DNA of 64,000 nucleotides from Nymphaea colorata (lineage: Eukaryota > Streptophyta > Magnoliopsida > Nymphaeales > Nymphaeaceae), in NCBI RefSeq assembly GCF_008831285.2, contig NC_045144.1:12193672-12257671 (forward strand), given 5' to 3'. The notes beneath the pieces are model-generated. The model was not told where the DNA came from. It was given only the letters and a program-made list of their open reading frames with translations, and ran no database searches. Shown piece by piece: positions 1 to 11,507 of the stretch; within the stretch, counting starts at the first letter, position 1, and every line of letters starts with the position of its first letter. The position numbers and the translations under genes were made by a program.

Positions 1-61
1 TTAGTTGCCCCTCCCTAATCTCTTTTAGTAAGAGATTAGGGTTAATAGTTACAAAGGTCTT

Positions 62-102
<41 letters not shown>

Positions 103-1636
103 TTGGTCTCACACAACATACTCGAACACGATCATGCTACTCATTGAAAATTTGAAAAATTGTATCAACCCTATGTACTTCATCAGATTCTCCCTCGGGT
201 TTTTGATCCATTATTTATTTTAGTTGGGCCTACAATCAATTTATTATGAATGCATATTAATGCAAGAAGTAAAATTTACCATTATTTGATGAGAAAAGCC
301 AAGAGATAATGATACTCACAATGACTTTACTTGCTTTTTCTACTATTTTTATGTGTCTTCATGAAAATGTCAGTTCTTGATGGTTCTCTTCCATTCTCAA
401 TTGCCTATTCATATATCAAAAATCAATATTTTATAAAAAAAGGATGGACAAGTACAATAGATTGAGCTACATAAAACATTACTCACCGCATCTGTAGCTA
501 TGTATGCATGCTAAGCTTTCAGTACCTGCAATGTGAGTGAAGCTTCGTCATGCACAATTTTCTACATTTTTTTTTACTTTGTTTAAGCATTTGAACATTG
601 ACTCAATTATTTACGTAATTATACATTTGTTTCCTATGTAATGTTAATAAGAAAACATATTTTAGCAATAATATCAAATAAATGTACAAAGCTCAGACTC
701 CCAATAGTAAACTATAGCATGCCATTGGTCAGGAAGAACTCGTGGAGGGACATCCTTCATACACATATAAAGTGTCCAATGTACCTTGTAATGATCTTTT
801 TTAATGTTACATTTCCATTTTTTCAAATAACTAGCATGTGAATCCATCGGTTATGCAACTCATCAACCTCAAAGATTTGTTACAACTACAAAAATTCCAT
901 ACCAGTTATGCAACACAGAAAGCTATTCACTTTTTAACATGGACAATATCAACCTCCAATAAAATGTATGAAAATGTTTCACTTGTCTGTATTTGAGGGC
1001 ACATATCATCTTTATAGGTATGATGCATCTTTTTCCAATTCATGTAAGTGATGGGTGCAGTCTTTCCATCTCATGCCAAACCTCCCAAACAAGTTTTCAA
1101 ATCTTTAGTATATTTTCCTATGAGTTTCCCAGCCTATTGAACTCTAATAGTATTTTTTTATCATGTTCTCCCTGTGCTATACACAAATCTGGAGTGGGCC
1201 CTTGCCTATTCACTTTCTCTATCATTCAATTGGAATAAATTAAGTAAAAGAAATGCAACTATTTCATGGTAAATATTAAATTTTGTCTAAATACTTGATG
1301 TAAATCGCTCTGTTTGTATAGACATGATCGTGTCACTCAAACTATGAGACATCTACAAAACAATTAATTAGTGTAAGAAATTTAATGTATGAAAAAATGT
1401 TTTTCTGATTAGTATGGAAAAACTTCAAATTGAGATTTATATGGCACGAACTACCATGTTCAAGTTCATCTACTTCCTTGTAATTGTACTTGATGCATGT
1501 CAATTATTACTCTAATCATATATGTTCTATTCCAACTTGTATTATCACTATGGTCATCTAAGATATTGGTTTTGTTTGCAACATTATCCCAACATGACTC
1601 AATATCAGCAGCAACATAAATAGATTCAAACCAGTC
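1..1636. other. Region without a recognisable gene
   Basis: AT-rich sequence with only short chance reading frames. A (CT)n microsatellite occupies about 63-97. This stretch may be the decayed downstream part of the CACTA element that begins at 1637, but I could not recognise any domain in it on either strand. Confidence 0.5.
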
Positions 1637-3233
1637 TTACTTAATAGGATCATGCACATAAAACACTTGTTGTGCTTGACTTGCTAATATGAAAGGTTCA
1701 TCTTTCATCAATGTACAGCAATAATTGACAAGTGTAATTTCATATTCATTTACTTTCAAACCTCTTTCATGTTGACTAAGAACGTCAAGAAAAACACATT
1801 TGAATAATACAAACTTGAGATCACTATAGTACATCACTTTAGTTATGTCTGTCAAAACACCAGAATATGTTATATTTGTTTCAACTGGATTTCTGTCCTT
1901 TCCCCTTGAGAAACATGATGTTATAGCATTTATTGTAACACCACTATTTTGGGTTTTTACACTTTCCTCTTTGTCCTTTGTATGAAAATGAAATCTATCT
2001 ATAATGTATCATTTACACTTTCTCGCTAAGGGTTGGTGCCCTTGAGAAAGCCATTTAATTTCTTCTACTACTATTTGACCACCTTGATGTAATTATTCAA
2101 CCTATAACATGAAACTTGATGGAAAATTCAATTACTATCTGTGATAGAACAGTTGATAAATTTTTTTAAAAATGCATGTGACTTACATGCTTTCTAAACA
2201 AATCTTGAAAATCTTTTTGGTGTAGACGTTTAATTTCAAGAGGAGATTTTTTATGTTGCATACTTAATATTTGAAGATGTAATATACATATTCAATTAAT
2301 ATATGTCACCAAAATGTAAAAATACAATAATAGTAAAATATACTTGAAAAATAAATATCTTACTGAAGATATCATGAAATAGATGGCCTATTTAACAACA
2401 CATATTGATGTACTTGTTGTTAGGTATTGTCATCCAATGAAAATACTTCAATCTTCCCAAGGATTTGACCATCTTCATTCCTTCATGGACAGTTGTATCT
2501 AGTTTCAACTCCATGTAAATATTGTGAACAAAATGTAATACATTCTTCTGATAAATAAACTTTTGTAATCGAAGCTTCGGGATGACATTTATTTTGTACA
2601 TATGCTTTCAGTTTGCACAAATACCTACAAAATATTGAACATGAATTAAAAAAACCACAAAACATAATAACATAGTCTCATGTTATAAGATGAAAAATGC
2701 ACCTTTCAATGGGATATATCCACTTATACTAAACTGGACTGCCTAAGGCTGCTTTTTCTGCTAAATGAATAGGCAAATTCATACTAACTTCAAAGAACAA
2801 TTGTGGAAAAATCATCTCCAAATGACATAGTGTTAGAATAATATTTTTTTTCTAACCTTTCAATTCTTCTTCTCGCAAAACTTTAGAACACAATTCTCTA
2901 AAGAAACCACAAAACTAAACAATTATTAGGCTGACTTTTCTTGGCAATGTTCTACATACCGCTAATGGAAGAATTTAATGCATCAAGGTATGGGAATGAT
3001 GACTTTTGAGTCCAATCAATTTATTTTCTTTCATCTGAACAGATCGTGCAATGTTTGCTGCATAACCATCAGGGACCTTTACATATTTTATGACTTTACA
3101 GAAGATATGTTTCTGCTTCTTATATAACCAAAAGTATGCAGAAGGAAGACATACTTACTGGAAGAAGAGGTTGTCTTGTAGACATAGCTCGTAAATGTAG
3201 ACGAGCATTTAAAATGTCCTTCTTTTTTCTATC

Positions 3234-3511
3234 TGTTAACATATCATGTATAGGGAACCGGGTCTGGATATAGACCCGGTCCCATGGGCACGGGTACCGA
3301 GAGTGACTCGGTACCCTAGGCGGGTCTCCCTCTTATTTAATCCCACTTATGGTGTAATTGTTGATTAAGTGGAATAACATTTTCTCTCTCCTAGGGTTGC
3401 GGTTGTGCACCTAGGTTAGAGCTTCTCCGTGGTTTTTCACCTCTCTTTGAGGTTTTCCACGTATATTGTGTGTTCCTTCTCTTTCTCTCCATCTTGGTGT
3501 GTGTTTCTACA
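3234..3511 (+). repeat. 5' LTR of the copia element
   Basis: Begins TGTTAACATATC and ends TTTCTACA, with the canonical TG...CA ends. It contains a palindromic GGTACCGAGAGTGACTCGGTACC-like hairpin at about 3294-3315. Compared with the 3' LTR it carries one extra C in the CCCTAGG stretch and has G, C, G where the other LTR has A, T, A. Confidence 0.95.
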
Positions 3512-3523
3512 TGGTATCAGAGC
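3512..3523 (+). other. Primer binding site, initiator tRNA-Met
   Basis: TGGTATCAGAGC starts immediately after the 5' LTR. It is the standard plant copia complement to the 3' end of initiator methionine tRNA, used to prime minus-strand DNA synthesis. Confidence 0.95.
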
Positions 3524-3883
3524 CAACGCGTGAGAGATCGTTGGTGTGCTAGTCGTGTTTCCACCGTTTTCCTCCGCTGCTGTTTCCGCCGTTTTTTCGC
3601 CGCCGCCGCCGTCCAGCGCTATCGCCGTCCAGTGCGCCGCCATCCAGCGCCGTCGCTCTCTGCTGCGTTGCCGCCCTCCAGTGCCGCCGCAGTCCAGCGT
3701 CGTTGCCCTCTTCAGCACCGCCGCCGTCCAGCGCCGCCGCTGCCCACCGCCGTCCAGCGCCGCCGCTGCCCACCGCCGTCGTTCTCACCAGCACCGCCGC
3801 CGTCCAGCGCCGCCGTTGTCTAGCGCCGCTGCCTCTTGTTTGTCGTCTCTGGTGCTGGGTATTCCTTCTCCTTGGTGATTGTG
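3524..3883 (+). repeat. GC-rich triplet-repeat leader of the copia element
   Basis: Between the primer site and gag lies an untranslated leader. About 3590-3830 is built of diverged repeats of a word close to GCCGCCGTCCAGCG. Reading frames on both strands here encode only low-complexity Arg/Pro/Ala runs and are artefacts of the repeat. The block is far more GC-rich than anything around it. Confidence 0.7.
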
Positions 3884-6800
3884 ATGGCCGAGGAGATGTC
3901 CCTCAAGATCGATGATGCCCTAGACTCGGGCAGCAATACCAAGAGCTAGATCTTGCCTGTTCAAGTCACCTCCATCCGGCTGAACAAGGATAACTATCTC
4001 TCTTGGTCGGCTGCCCTAGAAATTGGGATAACCAGTCGTGGTCGCCTGTCCTACATTACTGGGGAGAAGCCCGCACCTTCTAAAACCGATCCGCGATGGG
4101 CTACTTGGGCGTTGGAAGACAGTCAAGTTAAAGTATGGATTATTAGTTCTGTTTCCGCAGATATTCAGCCTTTGATCTTGCGTAAATCGACTGCCTACGA
4201 CATGTGGACGGTGCTTGCACGGATGTATGGCCGTAAGAAGAGAGTATTGCGTACGTACCAAATCAAACGTAGCATATACTCTCTTAAACAGGGTGACTTG
4301 TCTGTAGCCGCTTTCTTTGCAGCCCTGAAGACTAAGTGGGAGGAACTTGACTACCATGTGAATGATGACTGGCACTGTGGTCTGATCATGCCTTGTACTG
4401 GGACAAAGAATGGATGGATCGGACGTTTATTTTCCTTGGAGGCTTACGCGATGAATTTGAATCCATTAGGAGCCAAATTCTCAATTGTGATGAGGTCCCC
4501 GGAATTGAAGAGGTGTATGCCCGTGTGGAATCTGAGGAACAGCGTCGCCAGGTGATGCATATTGACACCAGTCAGGGGAGTTCACCTTCAGCCTTTGTTA
4601 GTCGTGCTTCTGGGATTGGACAGCGTCCTGCTCGGCGGTGTAGCCATTGCAACAAATCGGGACATTCTGTTGATTTTTGTTGGGACTTTCATCCTGAGAG
4701 GCGGCTTATCCGGGGTCGTCCTCCTTCTAGCCGCCGGAGTCCTTCTGTGCCTGAGCCTAGTCAGAGTGGTCCTTCAAATGTTGCCAAATCTAAGCTTTCC
4801 TCCGATCAAATCAAAGAACTGCAAGCGTATATCAGCCGACTGTCTACTACTCAGGAGGATGCTTCCACGTCTGAGGGGGCTAAGTTAGCCCAAGCTCTCG
4901 TGGCCACTAGTGACCAAGGTAATTCCTCACATGGTGATTGGATTGTTGACAGTGGCGCTACGCATCATATGACAGGGGACCCTAAGATGTTCCAAGAATA
5001 CAAATTGTCTTATGGGCAGCAACGTGTGTCTATGGCTGATGGTTCTTCTATCTCCGTGGCTGGAAAAGGGAGTTTGTCCTTGTTAAATAAATACTGTCTT
5101 CATAATGCTCTTCATGTTCCCAATATTCCTGTGAATTTATTATCTGTCAGCAGTATTACTAAAGAACTCAACTGTAATCTGATCTTTTCTGCTGATCGGT
5201 GTTTTCTGCAGGACTTGGTGACGGGGCAGAAGATTGGGATTGGTTCGGCTATTGATAGACTCTACAGACTGCCTATGCAGGTTGCGTCTGCTCTTATTTC
5301 AGCCACTAGCGGACAGTTGTCAGGCATGGAAGATAGATCTACTATTATGCGATGGCACGAGCGGCTTGGTCATCTTCCGTTTCCGTTGATTAATAAGTTG
5401 TTTCCTAGTTTGTTTCATTCTGTTTTCATGGACTCATTCACCTGTGAAGTGTGTCAGTTGGTTAAACATGTTAGGGCCTCGTACCCTATTTCATTCAATA
5501 AAACCACTCGTCCATTTGCTTTGGTTCACTCTGATGTTTGGGGTCCTTCGGGAGTACCCACTTGTCGTGGTTTTCATTACTTTATGACCCTTATTGATGA
5601 TTACTCTCGTTGTACGTTCGTGTATATGTTGAGAGAACGTAGTGAAGTTCCCGTTATTGTCAAAAATTTTGTGGCCTTTGTGGAGACTCAGTTTCAGATG
5701 TCTGTCCAAGCTTTTCGCACCGATAATGCTAGAGAGTATGTCTCTCAATCCCTAGATGATTTCTTGAAGAGCAAGGGTATTGTTCATGAAACGTCCTGTA
5801 GTTACACACCTCTCCAAAACGGCGTGGCTGAACGAAAGAATCACTATTTACATGATGTTACCCGAGCTCTTCTGTTCCATCGGTAGGTTCCCAAGCGCTA
5901 CTGGGGTGATGCGCTTCTCACTAGTGCCCACCTTATCAACCGTATGCCTAATCGTGTGTTGCAGGGCCATTCCCCGTACTCTATGCTTTGGCCAACTCAG
6001 AATCCCTGGCCTCTTACTCCTCGGGTGTTCGGGTGTGTCTGTTTTGTTCATGACCATAGTCTCACCCTCAAGAAACTTGATCCTCGGTCTATTAAGGCTG
6101 TCTTCATGGGGTATTCCTCCACTCAGAAGGGATACAAATGTGTTGATCCTACCACTTCTAAAGTCTATGTTTCCCGGGACGTCACCTTCCATGAACATGA
6201 GGCATACTTTCATGGGAATCCTCTTCAGGGGGAGTATCTAGGGCACAGTAGTGAAGAGTATTCCTCAAATCAGTTGATTCAGTTTATGGATTTCTTGGAT
6301 TACAAGGCTAGTGACAGTGGGGCAGACACAGTCAGAGATGATAGAGATCGTCACATGGACGAGGGCCTTGTTGACAATCAGCCTACAGCCCGTGATCACT
6401 TGTTTGGCCAGGTGTACAGACGGAAGAAGACAGATGTGATTGAAAATGTTGATGTAACCAATTTCAATCCTGTGAGTTCCTCGGATGACCCAAGTCTAAT
6501 CAATGAAGAGCTTCCTATAGCCTTGCGCAAGGGCACCAGGTCTTGTACTTCTCATCCAATTCAAAGATTTGTCTCTTATGCGAAATTGAGTAAGAATTAC
6601 AAATGCTTTATAACATCCTTGTCTAAGTCTATTATTCCCAGGTGTGTGGAAGATGCTGGAGAGGATCTTAAATGGCTACAGGTCATGACAGAGGAGATGA
6701 ATGCCTTGGCAAGGAATGACACTTGGGAAGTTGTGGATATTCCCAAAGGGACTCATTTAGTTGGTTCAAAGTGGGTGTTCAATGTGAAGTACAAACCAGA

Positions 6801-8181
6801 TGGTACTGTGGAAAGGTATAAGGCTCGTCTTGTTGCAAAGGGGTTCAGCCAGAAATATGGTATTGATTATCTTGAAACCTTTGACCCTGTTGCCAAACTG
6901 AAAACTGTGAGGGTCATACTAGCACTTGCCGTGAAAAGGGGGTGGAGCATGGATCAACTTGATGTTAAGAACGCATTCTTGAATGGCCATCTAGAAGAAG
7001 AGGTCTACATGAGTATACCTCCTGAATATGTTCAAAGCAAAAAATGTTGTCATCTCAAGAAAGCCTTGTATGGATTAAAGTAGTCTCCTAGAGCATGGTT
7101 TGAAAGACTGAGGATAGTGATGAAGACAAATGGATACAAACAGGGAAATGGTGATCACACCCTGTTCATTAAGCAGAGAGATGGCCTGGTGAGTCTTCTT
7201 CTTGTGTATGTTGATGATATGATAGTCACAGGTGACGATAAAGAAGAAAAAAAGAAGATGAAGGAGAGGTTAGCTGTTGAATTTGATCTTAAAGATTTGG
7301 GTAAGCTAAGGTACTTTCTGGGGATAGAGATTTCTCGGTCAGAGACAGGGCTGGTTATGAGTCAAAGGAAATACACTCTGGATCTTCTAAAGGAGACAGG
7401 AAAACTTGGATGCATGCCCTTTCTAACTCCAATAGAGTCAGGTACAAAGATAAGCATCAAAACTGGCAACATCCTAGATGAGGAAGGAAAAGGGCGGTAT
7501 CAGAGGCTGGTTGGTAAGCTCATCTATCTTACTCTTACTCGCCCTGATATTACTTATGCTTTAAATATGTTGAGTCAGTTTATGCATGCTCCTACTGATT
7601 GTCACTGGAAGAGTGCAGAAAGAGTGTTGGGGTACCTAAAGAATGACCCAGGAAAAGGATTACTCTATACTCAGCAAGACCAACTTAATATTGAAGGATA
7701 CTCTGACGCAGATTGGGCGGGATGTACTGATACTAGGAGGTCTACCACAGGGTACTGCATCTTTCTGGGGGGTAACCTGGTTGTATGGAGAAGTAAAAGG
7801 CAGGAAGTTTGCTGTAGATCCAGTGTTGAGGCTGAATACAGGGTTGTGGCTATGGGAGTTACAGAAATGTTATGGTTAAAGATTCTCCTAGCAGATATTG
7901 GTGTTGAAACAGAAGAGAAGATGAGAATGTACTGTGACAACAAGTCTGCAATTAACCTTGCGAATAATCTCGTTCTGCATGACAGAACCAAACATGTGGA
8001 GATAGATCGCCATTTCAGACGGGAACGCATAGATTCAAAGGAATTGATCCTGCCATATATGAAGTCTGAAGATCAAGTTGCAGATGTTTTAACCAAAGCC
8101 TTATGTACATCTCAATTTGAGAAGAATGTTAGCAAGCTTGGCATGTTCGACATGTATGCCAAGCTTGAGGGGGAGTGTTAA
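3884..8181 (+). pseudogene. Copia gag-pol polyprotein with three stops and one frameshift
   Basis: The likely start is ATG 3884 (MAEEMSLKIDD). A TAG stop follows at 3947-3949, and the gag frame then continues with LNKDNYLSWSAALEIG. A one-base loss near 4379-4381 shifts the frame. Next come the CCHC zinc knuckle CSHCNKSGHSVDFC (about 4640), protease motif WIVDSGATHHM (about 4940), an integrase with D, D and E motifs (VHSDVWGP, RTDNARE, NGVAERKN), a TAG at 5884-5886, reverse transcriptase ([33 protein letters not shown]) with a TAG at 7081-7083, and RNase H (SDADWAGCTDTRRSTTGYC, SSVEAEYR, YCDNKSAI). The frame ends with TAA at 8179-8181, just inside the 3' LTR. Each stop sits where family members plausibly have CAG (Gln), e.g. 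ALYGLK-Q-SPRAW. Apart from these lesions the domains are intact. Confidence 0.93.
8163..8175 (+). other. Polypurine tract of the copia element
   Basis: GCTTGAGGGGGAG directly precedes the TG of the 3' LTR. This is the expected site and composition for the plus-strand primer. Confidence 0.85.
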
Positions 8182-8452
8182 CATATCATGTATAGGGAAC
8201 CGGGTCTGGATATAGACCCGGTCCCATGGGCACGGGTACCGAGAGTGACTCGGTACCTAGGCGGGTCTCCCTCTTATTTAATCCCACTTATGGTGTAATT
8301 GTTGATTAAGTGAAATAACATTTTCTCTCTCCTAGGGTTGCGGTTGTGCACCTAGGTTAGAGCTTCTCTGTGGTTTTTCACCTCTCTTTGAGGTTTTCCA
8401 CGTATATTGTGTGTTCCTTCTCTTTCTCTCCATCTTGATGTGTGTTTCTACA
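8176..8452 (+). repeat. 3' LTR of the copia element
   Basis: A 277-bp copy of the 5' LTR, ending TTTCTACA and followed by the target duplication CTATC. All three substitutions relative to the 5' LTR are A or T here against G or C there. Confidence 0.95.
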
Positions 8453-10199
8453 CTATCGATGTTTAATAATGTCCCAATCAAATTGTCACAAATATTCTTT
8501 CAATATACATTATGTCAAGATTATGTCTCAACAAATTATGTTGCCAATATGTCAATTCAAAGAAAATGCTCATTTTCCTCCAATTAAGTGGTAAAGGAGA
8601 AGCACTAACTTCAGAAAGCAAATCTGATCTAGAAAGCATTTAAGGAGCATCTCTAAGTTCAAGATTACCATCATAAGAAGACTTATCATGACAAAATCTA
8701 TGATTCCTTGGAAAGAAAAGATGACTCGCCATATAACAAAATTTGCGATAATTTTTTAGATGAAGAGAAAATGCTTCTTTGTGATATGAAGGACAGGTCA
8801 AATAACCTTTTGTACTCCATCTAGACGAATATGCACATCCTAAAAAATCATTGATGGTCCACAATAATGCTACAAACAACTGAAATGTTTCCTTGATGTA
8901 TCATATGTTTGCATCCACAATTCTTTCAATTCCTCTATAAAAGGTTGCAAGTAAACTTCCATATCTTTACTTGAGTAACCAGAAATAAGCACTGAAACCA
9001 TAATGTATGGTTGTTTCATGCACATCCATGGTGGCAAGTTCTACGATACAAGAACGATTGGTCATGTGCTATGAATATCATTGTTCCAAAGGGAAGTGAA
9101 TGATGGATTTCATTCATCAAAAGAGCTCCATGCTAACGAATCTCTAGAACATCCCCTTATCATGTCATCTCATTAAAGTAGTTGTTTCAAACATGTATAA
9201 CCTTTGAAGCCTTGATATCAGAGGAAAATACCATAATATTTTAGCTACAACCTTCTCCTTCATTCTTTTCACTGAATCTACACCACACTGAGTTGTTTCA
9301 TCTTCATTTGCTTTCCACCTTGATCTGCACAAAAAACACAAACTTATTTTTCAACTAAATCTTTTCAATATAAGATACAATTACTAGCATTGCATCAATC
9401 TTGTCATAGCTGAGACCAAGTTGTGCAATGGTTTTCTTCATCTCATAATAAAACTTTGGCAACTTTTCACCTTTAGGTAATGCTTCCTTACGCAATTCTA
9501 GTAACATATTTAATGACTTGTTGCTCCACCCATTGAGACACTTTATATGAAACAACCATACAAGAAATGGCAATTCGCTAAATTTTGTGCAACCTGTATA
9601 TAATTCTAGTGCAGCGTCTTTCAACAACTTTGAAAATGACTAGAAGTTATCATTATGTCCTTCCATAGGTTCATCTTTTTCATCAGTTACATCAAAATCA
9701 ACATTAGACATTTGATATACATCATGCAACAATCCATGCATGCCATCCAAAGTTTGATATAGAATGTAGTTACATGACAAACACTAACATTTGGTCTTCA
9801 AATCAATGACAACATTTTTGGCAACGACAAACTCAATGAATTCGTTTACTCCATCCACATACTCAACACCTGTCTTATTAAATGTACATAAAGTTAGTCA
9901 TATATGAACCAAGACATTTGATGTTCAACTTTTCATATGTTACCTTTGCATATGAACCCAACTTTTGTCAGCCATAAATGTAACAAATGCTAATACAAGA
10001 ATTTCTTTTTAAAAAAAATCAATACAAAATAATATTAGTTTAAATATAAATTTTACATAACAAGTCTAAAGCCATGACACATAAGAAATGAATTTGAAAA
10101 ATTAGAAGACAAGAGGAACTGGAAAGCTTTTTGACCCTTATAGTCATCATCGTGAAGCATGTGTGGGATAGAAATGGGATCGAGGCCGCAGGTTTTAGG

Positions 10200-11507
10200 G
10201 TGGAGCTTCTAACCACTACACTCATTTACAACTTCTTCTTGTAATAATTCTTGAACCCCCCAAATTTTCAAGAAAAATAGGTTTGTTGTAGGATACTTGG
10301 ATCCTGAGAAAAGTACAGAAACATTATAAAATGCTTCAAGAAAAATACATATTTTTTGTACTCTCTCCCATTCATCTGCATCCAGCAACCAAGTAAAACT
10401 AGCATCTTCCATAACATATCTATCAAAAACAAGTTTGTACATAAGTGCAACTTTCAACATCAAATAAGTAGAATTCCATCGAGTTGCAACATCTAGAAAC
10501 AACTTCTTTTGACCACGAATTTTAAATTCATCTACTATAACTTAAAAGTTGTGAAGTCTTGATAGAGAACATTTTATATATTTGACTATCTCTCTAATAT
10601 TACCAAGTTCATCTCTAATAGCAAACAACCATCTTGCACCGTTAGATTTATAATATGTGCACAATAACATACATGAAAAAATTTACCACCTTGGTATAGA
10701 TTTACATCACTTTTCTCTAAAATTTCTTTCAATGTTCTTACAAGAACATCATTAGAAGAAGCATTGTCAACCGTAATGGAGATGATCTTCTTCTTTATTT
10801 CTCATTCTTGAAGATTTTTAGCAATTACATTTGCTAGATTCTTCCCAGTATGGGGTGGTTCGACTTGGTTAAAACCAATTATACGCTTCTGAAGTGTCCA
10901 AGCATGATCTATGAAGTGAGTTGTAATGGAAATATACCCAATTTGTTGGTTATACATCCACTTATCTGTTGTCAAAGCAATGGATGTAACACCTTTAAAA
11001 TATTCCTTCAACTTTTTCTTTCTACCTCATATAATTTTGTGACATCTCTTTTTACTGTTGTCCTTGAAATGAGTACCCAATTTGGAAAAGCAAGCTTCAT
11101 TAAAAATCTAAACCAACAATGTTCAACCATATTGAATGCATACTCATGGCAAACTACCATCTTCGCTATTATCTCTCTTATTTTTTCGGGATCAAGTTTG
11201 GCACCCTTACTCATTGATTCCTTTGTAAGGCTTGCATCTACTTTTTTTGACATCACCCATAGTCATTCCAAACTGAAGAAGTCCTTGACCTTTGTCTTTT
11301 CGTACCACTATTAAGCATTACTTCGCCAACTTTATCCATGCTTACATCCTCATTTTCAACAGACTTCGAATAAGTAGGATCTAAACTGTCATCAGCTATA
11401 GATTGTTGTGTTGAAGTTCCTACATTAGGTGGTTCTGTTGAACCTGCTCCTGAACTGCATAGTACTTGTTTGTCTTTACTTGTAGTATTTTCTTTTGGAG
11501 AAGACAT
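10200..11507 (-). pseudogene. hAT-family transposase relic, C-terminally truncated
   Basis: Read from right to left, this segment starts with MSSPKENTTSKDKQ and a Ser/Thr-rich leader, then reaches what looks like the beginning of a BED zinc finger (SSVWNDYG) at about 11255. A frame break follows, then a segment with AFNMVEHCWFRFLMK. The catalytic core follows as SIALTTDKWMYNQQIGYISI and LQKRIIGFNQVEPPHTGKN (about 11011-10802) and DVATRWNSTYLMLKVAL (about 10500). The usual C-terminal hAT dimerisation domain is absent. Frameshifts and stops separate the parts. These motifs are typical of plant Ac-like/ricesleeper hAT transposases. I could not identify the terminal repeats of this copy. Confidence 0.8.

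Larger units (their letters stand above)
3234..8452 (+). mobile_element. Ty1/copia LTR retrotransposon, nearly complete and young
   Basis: A complete LTR-PBS-gag-pol-PPT-LTR structure of 5219 bp, flanked by the 5-bp target duplication CTATC (3229-3233 and 8453-8457). The LTRs (278 and 277 bp) differ by three substitutions and one 1-bp indel, about 1 percent, so insertion is recent in evolutionary terms. Domain order is gag, protease, integrase, reverse transcriptase, RNase H, which defines copia. The insertion interrupts the CACTA transposase relic within a conserved motif (LLNI/DRKKKD), so it post-dates that element. Three in-frame stops and one frameshift make this copy non-autonomous, although termini and priming sites look intact and trans-mobilisation is possible in principle. 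I did not assign a copia lineage. Confidence 0.95.
1637..9870 (-). pseudogene. CACTA (En/Spm) TNP2-type transposase relic, split by a copia element
   Basis: Fragments on the minus strand follow TNP2-family order from right to left. About 9870-9760 holds the N-terminal transposase-associated part (VDGVNEFIEFVVAKNVV). At 9627-9355 is a segment with CLNGWSNKSLNMLLELRKEA. At 8879-8460 is a transposase-21-like stretch (GYLTCP, HLFFPRNHR, then YWQHNLLRHNLDIMYIE). After the copia insertion the frame resumes at about 3233 (DRKKKDILNARLHLRAMSTR), continues as the ECITFCSQYLHGVETRYN segment (2665-2392) and ends in a DUF4216-like piece with DEPFILASQAQQVFYVHDP (1855-1637). Several stops and frameshifts interrupt it, so no functional protein can be made. 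In intact elements TNP2 is the transposase that acts on CACTA termini; I found no convincing CACTA terminus here. Assignment rests on recognised family motifs. Confidence 0.8.

Noticed and set aside
3437-3915. Several overlapping reading frames of 70-117 codons on both strands
   Set aside because: They lie in the CCGCCG-type repeat leader of the copia element and encode only low-complexity Arg/Pro/Ala/Ser runs.
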